64,000 nucleotides of DNA from Sarcomyxa edulis (taxonomy: Eukaryota; Basidiomycota; Agaricomycetes; Agaricales; Mycenaceae): positions 496,001 to 560,000 of the forward strand of contig QUOL01000018.1 in NCBI GenBank assembly GCA_009761415.1. Reading direction: 5' to 3'. Made by a program: the position numbers and the translations under genes. Below, one piece after another: positions 1 through 12,943 of this stretch. Numbering within the stretch: position 1 is the stretch's first letter; each line of letters opens with the position of its first letter. The notes beneath the pieces are model-generated. The model searched no databases and was not told where the DNA came from. It worked only from the letters and a program-made list of their open reading frames with translations.

Positions 1-1221
1 GACTCGAACTCGGTCGACAGAAACAACTCACGAGAGGGCTCAGACTCAGACTCATATGTCGGCTCAGACGCGTACGATGACTCGGACGATTCAGACGACG
101 AAAGGGTCATTGAAGCGGAGATCAGTCAGGCCAATATCAACCTCGTGGACCTGTGGTTCTCTCGTTCTGGCTCTCTGCCCCTCGACCTCGAGTTTTGGTA
201 TGACAATTGTGATATTGCTGACGAGCCTATTCAATACATCCTCTTGCCTCGCGTCCAACGGTGCCGCATCATCAAATTACACATGCCCCGACATTCACTT
301 CAACCGTTCTTCGATTTACCAGTCGACTCACTCAATATGTTGGAATCCCTGACAGTCTCCCCTAATGGTCTTGGCTTAAAGGTCCCATTTTGGCCCTCTG
401 TGAATTTGTCAGTGCGGTCTGCTCCTCGACTTTCTTCTCTCTACTTCGAGTGTGACGGTCTCATGCAAGCGGATCTGCACTTCATGACTATGTCAATTCC
501 TTGGTCCCAATTGACTCGTTTTTGGATCCACTCTCTCACGTCAAGTCCCGATTCTCTCAGCATCCTCGATATCCTCCGTCAATGCGTCAATCTTGTAGAA
601 TGTTCCATTCACCTTTGGGTGGCATATGGCAATGAAAACGCACCCATCTTAGTTCTGCCTCATCTGCGCAGACTTCACCTTGGTGAGGGAAATGCCACTC
701 TCCTCCTCCGATTTCTCACCCTTCCGGCGCTCGAGGAAATCGATATTAATCTAAAGGAACGATCTTCCCTTGAGATATTCTCATCTCTCGTGTCTCGATC
801 TGCATTCAATCTGCAGAAGCTCTGGCTGTCAGGAGAGCGTCAGAGAGACAGGTTGAAAGAGATACTTCTTCGTGCCCCTGGCGTCCTTTTCCTTAGTCTG
901 GAGGGGTCGATATGTTCTGATGATCTGGAATCGATTGCGCGTTACGAGCTGGTGTCTCGAGTACAGACTATCCGCTTGCCTTTCTATACTACGACTGCAA
1001 AAGATGTGTTGGCCCAGTTTCTCGCAATGATCGAATCTCGACGACCGCGTCGCTCTGATATGAACGAGGCCAATGCAAGCCCTCAGGGGTCTTTTCAACC
1101 GCGACTGAAGTGCCTTATATTGGTGGGTTGTACCATTACTCGGATGGAGAGGAGGCTCCGTCGGATTTCCGACGTAGACATCTGGAGAAAGGATGGTTTG
1201 GACGTTCGTTTTGAACCTTGA
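1..1221 (+). CDS. F-box/LRR-like protein, 5' end outside window
   Basis: The frame is open from base 1 and ends at TGA 1219-1221, so the start and any F-box lie upstream of the window. The visible part opens with a Ser/Asp-rich acidic stretch. It continues with leucine-rich segments of the type LPHLRRLHLGEGN, TLPALEEIDINL and FNLQKLWLSGERQ, spaced like the irregular leucine-rich repeats of the large F-box protein families of mushrooms. Such proteins usually present substrates to SCF ubiquitin ligases, which is family knowledge and not visible here. No intron is needed in the visible part. The internal ATG at 145 is not the start because coding-like sequence precedes it in frame. Confidence 0.6.
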   Translation, partial: DSNSVDRNNSREGSDSDSYVGSDAYDDSDDSDDERVIEAEISQANINLVDLWFSRSGSLPLDLEFWYDNCDIADEPIQYILLPRVQRCRIIKLHMPRHSLQPFFDLPVDSLNMLESLTVSPNGLGLKVPFWPSVNLSVRSAPRLSSLYFECDGLMQADLHFMTMSIPWSQLTRFWIHSLTSSPDSLSILDILRQCVNLVECSIHLWVAYGNENAPILVLPHLRRLHLGEGNATLLLRFLTLPALEEIDINLKERSSLEIFSSLVSRSAFNLQKLWLSGERQRDRLKEILLRAPGVLFLSLEGSICSDDLESIARYELVSRVQTIRLPFYTTTAKDVLAQFLAMIESRRPRRSDMNEANASPQGSFQPRLKCLILVGCTITRMERRLRRISDVDIWRKDGLDVRFEP

Positions 1222-4200
1222 ATATTCCTAGTATGGTCATACTTAAGATACGTTTGGTGAATGCCTCGATCGTCAATATATGATTCCATTATAATCTCAA
1301 TGTGCATTCACTGCGTATGCTCACTAAGGGATTTCCACGTACCATCCAGCGGTAATACCATTCAGTGAATACCATCTCAAAGGCAAATCGTCTCCAACAT
1401 TTCTCACGCCTGAACGCACTCGACGCGGTGATCGACCTTCGTCCGTCCGGCGTCGACCATGAGCATGACGCTGGCATCATATATGTCAACCCAATCTTCA
1501 GCGCTTCAAGATTCGGTCTTCAATTGCAACGGTCTTTCAGACCCGCTATATATCTGACAGCGCCCTTTCTCTGGTTCGATGCTACGATCGATCGAAAAAC
1601 CCAAGAGGCTCGCGGAGGAGAATCTGCGTATCTACCAATGCAGGGTCCTTGTCGAGGTGTAGGAAGAACCTGCAGATATAGAGCGTGGAGGAATGGATAT
1701 CATGCAATCTGTCTTTTGACTCTTTGGTCTGTTCAATTGCGCTCACGATGCCGTACACTGTACAGCAACAGGATTATCGTCACAACACCACTGGTAGTGG
1801 TACTGCTGGTACTGCACGTCTTTTCGTCGTGATTTCTCGCCTACCGATCGCCATTATCTGCACTTGAAGGCTTGTGGTTGGTCATAACCACATACCTAGG
1901 ATCCTCGCCAGTCTCGTCTGCCCATCAATTTCCGAAGCATCGATTGTCGAGGTTGGGACGACCACCCTTTGGCAACCCAGCGCGCGGCCTTGACCTCTCG
2001 GATCCTCAGAACATTACTATGAACTCTCTTCGATCTTCGAAGGCCGACTACATGCTGGAATTCTGCCCTACTTGTCCTATTGTCCAACTTTGTAACCCGT
2101 GACAACAACCACAAGTGAAGTCGGGGAGGCAAGGCGTGTTTGATGCTTCTTCCCACCCCGGTCAGTATCCGAGTCAGCTTCTCTATCTCACTGTTGAAGC
2201 TGTCTTCTAATATCATCCTTCTTGCGAATCTGAAACGAATCTGCCCATTAGTGATCCACAGCGGATTGCTATACCCAAAAGAAACGCCGTATTGGGATTA
2301 ATGAAGAAGCAAGTTGGTGTCGAGTAAATCTTACCCTGGTACGTCGGACTATGAGTCTTCTTTGACCCAGTATTGATTAGTAGTACTCAGCTACTTCTAT
2401 ATCGGATGGTGAGTTCAGTATATGGTACCTTTGATACTGTTATCGTTTCCGCGTCAAAAGGCACATACTCTCGCATTATTCGCAACCGGTGAAGGAAATG
2501 CGTTGTTCCCTTGATATATGGATACGATTCTGATCCTGGTCCATATGCTGACCCTCATCCTCTTCTCCAGCGGGTCCTGGGGCCGGGCCTTGTAGTCAAC
2601 CTCTTCCGAATTCTCGGTGGCGTCGACTTCTGGAATGTCTTGCCCGGGATGCTCCAATCCTGGTGCTTTCCTTCTTTCTATGTTCTGCGTAAGCTTCTAT
2701 GTCAGGATCCTCATCTACCCTCCGACTGGCGGCCAGTCCTTTATCCTATAGGAAATAATGATGACATTTAACGTCATTTTAGTGTCTGGCGTATCCTGTC
2801 TTCTCCTGTCTCGTCTCATTTGTAGCCTGAGAAGTCTGTTCTCGTGTAGAATTGTATGGTTCCACATTATTCTCGGTCGACATACTTTGGGCGTTACTCT
2901 ATGGCCCAGGATTCCTTTATTCTGGAAGTCGTCTTCAACCCGGTGTTCCGCTGCGCAGTGCGGATAGTGAGTACTCACTTTGTATTCAAAATATGGTTGA
3001 AGAGGCTCAGGGTTTTTCGATGTGTCCCGATCATGTGTCCTCGAGTCCAATATCATTCCACTCAAGTCCCATCCTACCTCATCAAAACTAACAATCGCGC
3101 GATATCATGATATTCAATATTCGCACTCCTTGTCCTCCTCCGTGCTATCCGTGACTCGGACGGATAAGCATCAAATTATGTATCAATACACAGTGTATCC
3201 CATGATGATGAAAAAGCAAGCTCTGCTCCCGACCCCGACCATATCCGACATCCCCATCGCCGTGGCATTCAAACCCTCAAAGTACCCGCTCCACGTCTGA
3301 CCCGAAGGAACAAGTCTGCAGAAATCCCTCAAGCTCAAGATTTATCGCACCCTCCATCCCTCGGACGTCGTATCGGCATCGTAAATCGTAAATAAATTGT
3401 AAATCGTCTCTCAAATTCAAATCCACTATCCCGGCCCACACGAGAAGAAGCGAGGCTGTTCTGCTGAGGTGGCCGGAACTGTCTGTCACTGTGTTTGAGA
3501 TGCGATTTGTTATACGGTGCATGAATATTGATGCCTGCGTAAGATGTGTTCGAAAACCGAGAACTTGTCCGAACCATCGTCTCGCGAGGTATAAGTAGCA
3601 CTGGCCATGGAACTGCAACTTTGATTCCTAAGTTCCTTCTCTCATCCTGCCGGGTATTACTATTACTTTCCTTTGGGAGAGTCGACGCGACGCTCAGAGT
3701 CATAGGCTATATGGGAGTGCTGTTGGCTCCGCTGGCGGTGACGAGAGGTATGTTCCTGCAGGCATGGGGGCATCGTGCATCATGTCTGATACGTTTACTC
3801 TGTATATAGCGAGGTACATACCTGCCATGGACTTTGAAGACCCCGACTAGATGTACCCACACCGAATCTCCGCGCTTTCGCCACTCTCCCAAGGAGATGG
3901 CTACTCAACAAAGATCCAATAGCATTCAAGCTCATCGGTGAGCTAAGCGCAGTGCACATAGTTTATGAGCGCCTCAAGCTCCAAAGATCTCCAAGGATAG
4001 TATGTAGTGACTGCTGCGTATGATTATTACCACAGTACTCCATCATCATGGCGACAACTGGGGTCACTTCCCATGTCAACGCAAGTACGAGTGTGGATAA
4101 ACTTCGAGCCCCATCTTCGTCTTCTCCCAGAACGACGTGGATGTCCGATAGTTGACAGCGCCTATACATACATACAGGAAGAACAGACTCTAGAGTCAGT

Positions 4201-4875
4201 CAGTCAGTCTGGAGGAACAACGAAGCGCCGTCGTCCGAAAAGGGACGGGGCTGATAGTGAAACTCCTGTGTGGCTTCCATACAATTGGACGGCAATCCCT
4301 CGGTTGCGTAAAAAGCTAATAGACAGCCAAATTGGAATACCAGGGTAGGTCTGGCGTCATCTAACAGAGGTTGTGCAAGGCGTTGACAAAGAGGCGGACG
4401 ATAGACTCTAGAGTAGCTGGGGAAGCTCTCGTCACAAAAAACCGGATTTTTTTTTTATGATGGAAATGAACGGAAGAGCAAAAGGGGAATAAAATGATCG
4501 AGATCCACTTCCCCACGATCTTTCGGGCTTGGAATTGAGGATCTTGGCTTGATCTCATCTTGGCCGTAAACAGACGAAAAAGCTACCCGCTCCTCCTCTC
4601 ATAAAAAACGGGAAAAAATGAAGTCAACGTTCTCTTCATCAACACAGCTGGGAATACTCCTTTTCAACTTTGTCCGCTTGAAGCATCAGTTTGAAGCGAG
4701 CGTGTCCTAGAACGCCCTGCAGCTGACCCAGGCAACATTCTTCAAAACACATCCCCCGGTCTTCTGATTCTCCGCTAAACAGTTACAGGTCACACACCTT
4801 ACCGCTATATTGCCCCCACCACATGCTCACACCTAGACACACAAACCTACCATATTTCTCTGCCAGGTCCTTTTG
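1222..4875. other. Gene-poor interval with no confident gene
   Basis: Open frames here are short, overlap on both strands and show no family motif. The only stretch that may once have coded is 2511-3110, described separately. A poly-T run lies near 4450. From about 4590 the plus strand becomes pyrimidine-rich, consistent with the promoter and leader of the next gene. Confidence 0.5.
2511..3110 (+). other. Possible remnant of a membrane-protein gene
   Basis: Three plus-strand frames of about 70-85 residues follow each other, rich in hydrophobic and aromatic residues (for example GPGLVVNLFRILGGVDFW and LLLSRLICSLRSLF). Splice-like junctions exist near 2689 (GTAAGC) and 2749 (TATAG). The first piece loosely resembles the membrane-anchor region of fungal cytochrome P450s, but no heme or I-helix motif follows. 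I could not build an open multi-exon model, so this may be a decayed fragment or chance. Confidence 0.2.
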
Positions 4876-7147
4876 ATGAACAACTTGATCCTCGACGCCC
4901 ATCTCGTCTCTGCTTTTCAGGACAGTAGCTCCGAATCCCACAGCGAGCCCACCTCGAACGAATCACACACTGCTTCTTTACCCGTCACAGCCCTTATAGG
5001 TGTCGGCCTTAAGAGCTCAAAGGCGAACAAGGCAGGAAAACCAGGAATAAAAAACCAGGACATCATTGTCATGCCCACTTCTCATGTCGTCGTGAACGGA
5101 AAGGCCGTTGAGTCGGCACGCCGCGTTCCTACGCAAAGGTGCGCTGTTCTTGATCAAAGCTGCGTACGACGAACATTCAACTGAATTCGCGTTTAATAGT
5201 CAAGAGCGGGGCGCATCTCCAAAGAATAATGCGCATCGAGCGAACGAGTGAGTCACTCCACCGTTTATACTAGCTGAAACTCATCCCATGACTTTCAGGC
5301 CTACAGGTGCTGCTTTGAAGCACAAACCGACGATGCTTAGGCGCCTAGCATCAAAGCTTCGACTTCCCAATCCAGCACCACAGTCCACATCTGCTGGTGC
5401 TCCCGGTCTGACCAACTCCTTCGTGTCCAAGGAGCATCGCGATGCTGCCCTGCGCGAACGCGGCCTCCTTCCTCCACTTCCTCTCAGCGTGCAAGAGCAT
5501 CAACAAGATCGGGAATTAGGTGTTCAGCCCCTCCCTCCCTCAGAGAGTAGCGAGGAGATGACGATGGCGAAGAAGATCAAACAAGAATGGGAAGCCAAGA
5601 ATCGAGAACAGGTGAAGGTGGACTCGCCTCCAGCTCAACTAGATCGGATGAAATCGTTCAGGTTTGGGGGACCAACGAGTCAGTCGTCGTCTTCACTGAA
5701 GGAACCAGCACCAGCACCAGGTGACACGGAACCAGTCCCAGAACTCGATAGTCCAACGTTACCCCCCACCGATATACCTTCGTCGCATTCCACTTCATCT
5801 CCTCCGCCACCTCCTGTAAAGACCGAACCCGCCACACCTCCACGTACGCATTCCAAGGCCGAATCTTCCTCTTCTCCTATACGGCAATCTACCTCATCAT
5901 CTATTGACAAGGAACTTCCATCGCCTCCTGCCAAAGATACTTCCGCATCGAACCCATCCTCTCCCACATCTGCCAAATTCTCTGTCCCACCAAGTCCACG
6001 ATCGCTTTCCTACACAACTCCTCTTCCTCCGAGTATGCCTCCAACGCCCTCTAGTGGCTCTGGATCCGGATCTCGAACCCCCAAGCAAAATTCAACTCCA
6101 CAATCCCCATCCAAGGCACAGTCATCTGCATTCCGTATCGACACAGCATCGCCCAACACCTTCTCTCCCCCTGCTTCCCCCATGTCTACAAGGAGCACCA
6201 ACCTAACCCCATCTTCTTCCGGATGTACAGATGAGTTCTCAGCGTCTCAATCATTAGCTCCTACTCCAGTGTCCACGGGATCACAAGCTCGCCCTTCTTC
6301 ATTCGCGTCTTCCTCCTCCCCATCTTTGGATTCATCTTCTCAGGCTACAAGTACAAGTGCGTCTTCGTACGGATCTAGTAAAGGCCTTGGTATACGACCA
6401 GCTGGTGCTGGTCACGCTCTCATCCCTGGTCTCAGTGTCCGGGCACCAGAACCAGGAATTACTAGCATCCCCGTGATCGTAGAAAGCCCCGTCGAGGAAG
6501 CCATGGTCCTTCCGAGTACGACTCTGAACCAAGATCACATGTACTTGAACGCCACTGGAAAGGATGCCATTAAATCCGCAGTGACAGTGACTCTGCCGGA
6601 CGAATCGAGTCCAAAGTCTTCCCCACCTCTCCCACCACCACCACCACCACCTCCTGCTGCTGTCCCCAGACTTCGAGCACCGACTTCCAACAAGAAAGGG
6701 GATCGTCGAAAGTCGTTGGGAATTTTCAAGAGGGATGATGATGCTAATGGTATGCCCACGAAAAGGATATCAGTATCAGCTTCTTTCGGGAACCTCCGCC
6801 GTTCAGTCGTGGGGACCATCAACAGTAGTGGGAGCAGCAGTAGCACTCGACAATCCACGTATAGTGGGGATTCGAGCCTTTCGTCCTTTGATGCGACACA
6901 CCTTCCTCCATCGCCGACTCTCCCTGCTTCTTTCTCCAGCGGAACAAGCGCAGGGGGTTTGCCAAGTAGTTCGTCTGAACCGACGAGGTTGAGACCACAT
7001 AAGAATCACGGACCACCGCCAGTGAGTGTACGGCCTCGACAAGCGTTGTCGCCTACCATGCATAGTCGGGGAAGTATACTGATCGAAGCTGGGTCAATCG
7101 AGGATGATGAGAGCCGGAGGTTGAGTGAGATGGCGTTCTTGACGTAA
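4876..7147 (+). CDS. Ser/Pro-rich low-complexity protein (703 aa)
   Basis: Two exons, 4876-5138 and 5299-7147, join around a 160-nt intron with donor AAG|GTGCGC and acceptor TTTCAG. Joining keeps the phase and removes the stop that closes the first frame. The ATG at 4876 opens the first exon; an additional upstream exon cannot be excluded. The product is mostly disordered: Ser/Thr/Pro runs, an eight-proline run near residue 530, and a basic segment with KSLGIFKRDDD and RISVSASFGNLRRS. It ends in DDESRRLSEMAFLT. Several RxxS sites suggest phosphorylation. No enzyme domain or membrane segment is visible. I do not recognise a named family; a scaffold or regulatory role is only a guess from composition. 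Confidence 0.75.
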
Positions 7148-8022
7148 TCCTTCCTTTTTTCCTCTTTCGTTTTTCAAAATTTCATTGTTCAACACGCAAA
7201 TTGCGTTCGTCGTCTGTCGTTCTCTTCTTTTGGGATTTGGGAAGGTGGAGGGAGGGAGTGAGAAAGTTCATCACATCAATCATTGTCGTTTTCTTTTTGT
7301 TTAATCGATTAATTTACTCCAGTCCATCTCTTTTCTTTTCCTATCGTCTTCGTTCAGGTTCTCGAAAGGACTCATCATTCTGCAGTTGCACTCGACCACT
7401 CCTTTCGTTTCGTTTCTTTCTATCGTCTCTCTCCCTTTATGTATCATTACTGCAGTATATCGGCTCAATCTAGGGATTTAATGGCCTACATTCTAGTTCC
7501 GAGTGTTCGAGTTCCAAGCACTCCCCATTCTCATGCAAAAGTGTGATGAATACCTGGGCCGTTGCAAGTATCGAGAGAGAGCGAGCTCTCGCGTCTTCGG
7601 CCTGTGCCTCCGCGGGGACGATTGATTTCCGATTTTATCATACAGTACTTCTCGTCAACTTCTCGTAGGCACTGTGTCAACACTGTGTCGTTGTATCTCG
7701 GGTGACCAGCATCCACAATGACGCCTTGAAAATTCTGTCAAGATGAAGATAATTCAGTTTCCTCGAGTGCTGCTAGTCCTACGGTATTGTTTCGCTCGTT
7801 CTGGGGCGTTTACTTACTATGCAAGGCAAATGCAAGGTACTTGTGGGCGACAGTGGGTGTCCCACGCGAAACGCGTCTTCCAAAGAAGGTAAGACACACG
7901 TGCGCCTCAAATCAAGATTTAGATCTAGGTCGCCGCGTTTTGAACTTTGTTTTATGTAGCCCTTCGACATATATGTACCCACTCTTCTTTTCTTTGCAAC
8001 ACGCAACTTTCTTTCGACCACC
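7148..8022. other. Intergenic: pyrimidine-rich 3' region and promoter
   Basis: From 7148 to about 7450 the plus strand is dominated by C and T, as is common around mushroom gene ends. No gene was found. The stretch before 8023 should hold the promoter of the first TPR gene; no clear TATA box was singled out. Confidence 0.4.
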
Positions 8023-10337
8023 ATGACTACGCCCCAGCAACAAGTCCAAGCCCTCAAAGACGAGGGGAACTCCCTCTTCTCTTGCAAAAAGTACGGACCC
8101 GCAAGCGTCAAGTACTCCGAGGCACTCCGTATCGATGATAACAATGCCGTTCTCTATGCAAATCGTGCTGCATGTCGACTTGCTGTGGGGCAGTCAGTCT
8201 ATATGGTTCTTTCGGAATGAGCGTCATATACTGATCTTATTTGATCTTCAAACAAAGATACCTCGATGCTGCCGTGGACGCGAAGCGGGTACGATTTTCA
8301 TATCCTGTTGCACATGCCGAATTGCCTGACTCAAATGGAGTCATCTGATTTACTAGGCTACTCAAATTGACCCTTTGTACTCAAAAGCTTGGGCTCGTCT
8401 TGCTTCAGCTCACGATGTAAGTGAGATTTTGTCTTATTCGACTCGCAAGACTGTGACCAATAAAGGTGCATATCCACAGGCTTTAAGTGACTTTCTTGAT
8501 AGTATCCACGCTTGGGAGCGTGCTCTGGATACTCTTCCCAAGGAGAATCTCAGTTCAACTGAAGCGAAACAAAGAGTTCAATACGAGGAAGGACTCAAAA
8601 ACGCACATGCAGCGAAATCTGCAGCTGTCACCGAGCCAACTCGACGTGGGATCCCTATCTCTCGGTTGAATGGCAAAATGCCTTGGACCATTGCAGAAGA
8701 AATGCTCCCTGAGCTCCGTGCAACGCAGAACATAGCGAGCAGTGTGAGGGTCGATTCCGTTTACTGGTTGCTACTTAAATCTGAATTTGTTGTTCTGCAG
8801 GCATGGGTCATCTGGGCAGCATATGAAGTTAGTAACCGAGTCTTCCTAGTGCTATACCGAATTGAATCTCTATTTTCTTTGTGTAGGACTTCAAAAAAGG
8901 CACGACCGCCATGAAATCTTTCAAGACCGTGCAGGGACCTGAAGGCGCCGCTATGCACGGAAGCTCGGATGTACGCATACAATCCATCGGTGCCCTTTTT
9001 CTCCAGTTAAACTATCGTTACAGGGAATCGAGAGCCTCACCAACGCAATCATGAGAGACACGCGAGTCTTCCATATCAGCGATCCGAATTGGGTTGAGAT
9101 GTATAATAAACAAGGTCAATTCTTGGTAATCTCCATGTCTTCGACAGGAATTTTGAACCGGAAAGCTAGTGATGCTCGAATGTACCTCGAAGAAAGCCTG
9201 GCCAGAAGGTGGTCCGGAGTCGGTCATCCAAGAATGCCAAAAGGTGTGCATTTTGTTTCGTCTCTCGATGATCTTGAAACTAAGACCTTATGCTCAGCGG
9301 CTTCGTACTGGGGGATGGAAGGATGTCCGCCCTGCTGTCACCACGACTATCAGGTATGCTCTTTGTCTCTTCTTGTCCTTGATTTCTCTGAGATCTGATT
9401 GAAGATGCTGGATCATGAGAGGCTTCATCGAAGGAGGTTTGAGGGGCAGATTTGACACCGCCGTAGAGTTCTATAGCCGTGCTATCGAAGTCATCAATTG
9501 GGGCCGGGTTGCATGGCAAAACGTCTCTGTTCAACAAAGAGGCGTCATTTTCGAGACAAGTTTTCTTCGAGGGATACGTGCAATGCACCTCGAGGCTCTG
9601 ATGCAGGTATGAGCTCTTTGAACCGATGAGACTTGAGACTGATTTATTTACATAGGCTTATTCTAATGATCCTGGGACCCACTCTAGATTCCCTCTCGAG
9701 AAACTCTTATCCGAGGCAGATGACTTGCTCAAAGACGAAAGCGCGAATGCGTCTAACAAAACCCTCGATCCTGGATTCATGTACTCTTTTTTCATATATC
9801 CAAAGGCTCACGCGCTCTCGTATGTTACATCTTCTACCACGTCGACTTTTTATCAAATTTGACCTTGGTGTCCAGGATGAAAGGTTTCTATCATGTTCAG
9901 ACTGCCAGCCTGGAGGGAGGACTCTCCGTAGGAAATACTCATATCAAGCAGGCGATCTCGTACTATGCCGAAGCTGCCAGCCTCTATCCGGAAGACGATG
10001 AGCAGTATCCCTGTAAGGAGCTCTACATTTTGTTCTCTGGATTTCGGTCTCTCATGTCTCACAAATTCAAGGGTTTTTCAACTGTGCGCTGAACAACATG
10101 TTTCGTCATGGCACTTCCCTCGGAGAAATATTGCTGGTTATGGAGAAGATCCGAATATCTGTTCCGAAAATGAAGAAAATATGGAGTAATTCGTCCATTG
10201 CAAAGCAAGGTGGTCATGCTTCGCTGGATAAGACGATAATGGTACAGAAGGATTTGATGGAAAAAGTCCAGAAGGGTCAGCTAACCTTCGACAAGATACT
10301 CACCGTCGCCGACGTCCCACTATTCTATTCAAAGTGA
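8023..10337 (+). CDS. TPR-domain protein, tandem copy A (541 aa, 13 exons)
   Basis: Exons: 8023-8192, 8258-8288, 8357-8416, 8480-8743, 8801-8827, 8887-8970, 9024-9114, 9170-9243, 9298-9353, 9405-9606, 9656-9819, 9876-10012, 10072-10337. All twelve introns are GT-AG and 51-68 nt long; the sum is an exact 542 codons including the stop. Residues 8-80 hold tetratricopeptide repeats of the co-chaperone type (LKDEGNSLF, KYSEALRID, VLYANRAACRL, SKAWARLASAHD). The rest is a conserved region shared with the next gene (MPWTIAEEMLPEL, GFIEGGLRGRFDTAVEFYSR). TPRs mediate protein contacts; the partner is unknown. The downstream neighbour is a paralog with the same exon plan. The N-terminus could be mistaken for an Hsp70/90 co-chaperone, but the C-terminal part has no motif I recognise. 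Confidence 0.9.
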
Positions 10338-10629
10338 TCATCCATTCCTCACCAGGGTCTTGGTATCTCTCATGGATTAGTTATGTTACCGTCTCTACGA
10401 TCTAGCTTGGAATCATGAACTTCTTCAGAAGACTCCATCCTTTGTAAGGGCGCCACACACGACGCGTCAATTCGCGACAATGGCTGCGTGACTGTGACAG
10501 TCGCGTATTTCGGCAGGCACGTGGGGCCAACGTGGGGCAACCTTCAAATTCAGCGACCTAGGCCTCAGAGTTTCAAATTTGCGCTATGGTCGAGCGCTCC
10601 GAAGGCTCTTCTGTCCTCTCTCGACGGTC

Positions 10630-12943
10630 ATGAGCTCTTCTAACTCTCAAGCACAGATCCTCAAGGAGGAGGGCAACTCACTCTTCGTTTTTCAGGAATG
10701 GACTCTTGCAGATATCAAGTACAGCGAAGCAATCCTTCTCGATGATGGGAATGCCATTCTCTATGCAAACCGTGCAGCGTGCCGCCTTGCTACAGGACAG
10801 TAAGTCGATTCGTTCTCAACATGTGAACCTGGTAAGAGCTTGTATATGTGGTTGCAGATACCTCGATGCCGCCACCGACGCGACAAAGGTTTTTGGCTTT
10901 TTTTCTGATCGTTCGAACGGACACTTACGGTTTTGCTCCAAACCCAGGCAACTGAGATCAATCCTTCGTATTCTAAAGCTTGGTCACGTCTTGCTTCAGC
11001 ACACGATGTGAGTACGCCCTCAATGCTTTTTCTACCCAAAATCCACGCCTCAATCGCAACCTATATCTTCTAGGCTCTAAGCAATATTTCTCAGAGTATT
11101 TATGCCTGGGGACGCGCGTTAAACACTCTACCCGAGAAAAACCCTACTCCAGCGGAATTGAGACAAAGGGTCCAATACCAACACGGATTAGAAGCAGCTC
11201 AAGCGGCCGAATCCACTGCTATAGACACGATACGAAGAACTGCAGTTCTTGTAAACTCAAGCGAGAGAATGCCTTGGGATATCGCGGAAACTATGATGCC
11301 AAACCTGCGCGCGAATAATAACCCAAGAAGCAGTGTGAGAATCTCTTTCTACCTTCCCGCTCATCATCAAACTTATCTTCTCTGTATAGGCCTGGATCAT
11401 CTTAGACGCTCATCAGGTGAGTTCTCAGTTTCTGTGATTTGTTCACGACGTTATTTGCGTGAATCTGACTTTCGTCAACTAAGAGCTTCTGCAAAGGCGT
11501 CGCCACCATGAAAGCCCTCAAAGAAGTCCAAGGTCCCGATGGCACTTCTTTATCTGGAACTTTCGATGCATGTATCACTCAGAGATCCCAAATCGTCTCC
11601 ACAGCTCACTTTGCTGTAGGGACTTGACAACCTTACCAACGCAATTACAGCGGACCCACGTAGTTTCCACATCGATGGCAATTTCAACAAGTGGATTGAG
11701 ATGTGTGATAAGCAAGGTCATTCGGCCCATCTTCTCTGATCATTACCATCGTTGACTCTATATTAGCTCGGTTTGAAGCTATCGTGAAAAGGGCATGGCC
11801 CGAAAAAGGTCCAGAATTCGTCATGGACGAGTGCAGGAAAGCAAGTACACTTCGAATTTTACACATAGTATCCTATTCTAATTTGAACTCCTTTCCAGCG
11901 GCTTCGGAGCGGCGGTTGGGATAATGTCCGCGGTGCGGTCACTGTAACAATCAGGTATGTGTATCTTCATACGCTTAAGCATTCCCAACCAACTCGTTCT
12001 CCCTTCAAATATCAGAACCTGGATTCTGAAAGGTTTTCTTGAAGGAGGGTTGACGGGTAGGTTCGACTCCGCTGTCGAGTTCTACAGTCGGGCTATCGAA
12101 GTCCTCAACTGGGGCAGGACTACTTGGAGAGACATTGCCGTTGAGAAAAGAGGCGTTGTCTTCGAAAATACTTTTCTACGAGCTCTCCGTTCGCTATACC
12201 TTGAAGTCTATATGCAGGTTTGGATATACTATCGTCCTGTGCGAGATGGGACTTACTTTTTCTCTCCTAGGCTTATGCTTGCGATCCTGGGTTGAATTCC
12301 AAGTTCCCCCTAGAAAACCTCTTATCTGAGGCTGACGACCTGGACGAAGAAATCGACCTGGATGCAGAGCGTCTTCATGTCGACCCTGCATTCTTCTACT
12401 CGTTCTATGTTTATCCGAAGGCCTGCGCTCTCTCGTATGTCTTTCCGATGTCATTGACGCCTTCGCTCTAACTCTACATACATCTTCAGAATGAAAGCCT
12501 ACTACCACAGTCAGATTGCGACTCTGGAGGGAGGGCCTCTGGAAGACAATGCTCACACAAAGGACGCAGCATCGTACTACATCAAAGCAGCTGCTCTATA
12601 TCTAGAAGACGACGAGAAGCACCCCTGTAAGCAAGCCGTCGCGTCTTTGACGCATTTATATCTGACAAGCGTTGGTACAAAAGGGTCCCTGAATTGTGCC
12701 CTGGGCCAGATGATTCGTTGTGGTACTCCACTCGCAAAGATATTGGTTGTCATGGAGGGAATTCGAGTGTCTTTCCCAAAAATGAAGAAAATATGGGCTT
12801 CTTCAGCTATGGCACGGCAGGGAGGGCATGGCCCGATGGAGAAATCACTAGTTCTGCAGAAGGACTTATCAAGACGGGTTGCAAGAGGGGAGTTGACTCT
12901 TCAACAAATTATTACTGCAGCTGACACTCCGGGGTACTTCTAG
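10630..12943 (+). CDS. TPR-domain protein, tandem copy B (540 aa, 13 exons)
   Basis: Exons: 10630-10799, 10858-10888, 10948-11007, 11074-11334, 11390-11416, 11484-11567, 11620-11716, 11767-11840, 11899-11954, 12016-12217, 12271-12434, 12490-12626, 12684-12943. Every intron sits at the same codon phase as in copy A, and ten exons are identical in length. The N-terminal TPRs (LKEEGNSLFVFQEW, ILYANRAACRLATGQ) and the C-terminal block (GFLEGGLTGRFDSAVEFYSR) align with copy A. Two introns, 11568-11619 and 11841-11898, begin with GC instead of GT; using nearby GT sites would create stops. The start follows the short 293-bp intergenic spacer after copy A. Function is unknown beyond protein binding. 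Confidence 0.9.

Noticed and set aside
1365..1832. 155-codon plus-strand frame
   Set aside because: No family motif, no splice partner and irregular composition; treated as chance.
2511..2770. Cytochrome P450 N-terminus
   Set aside because: Only a hydrophobic and Pro/Gly pattern supports it; no heme-binding Cys motif, ExxR or oxygen-binding helix follows.
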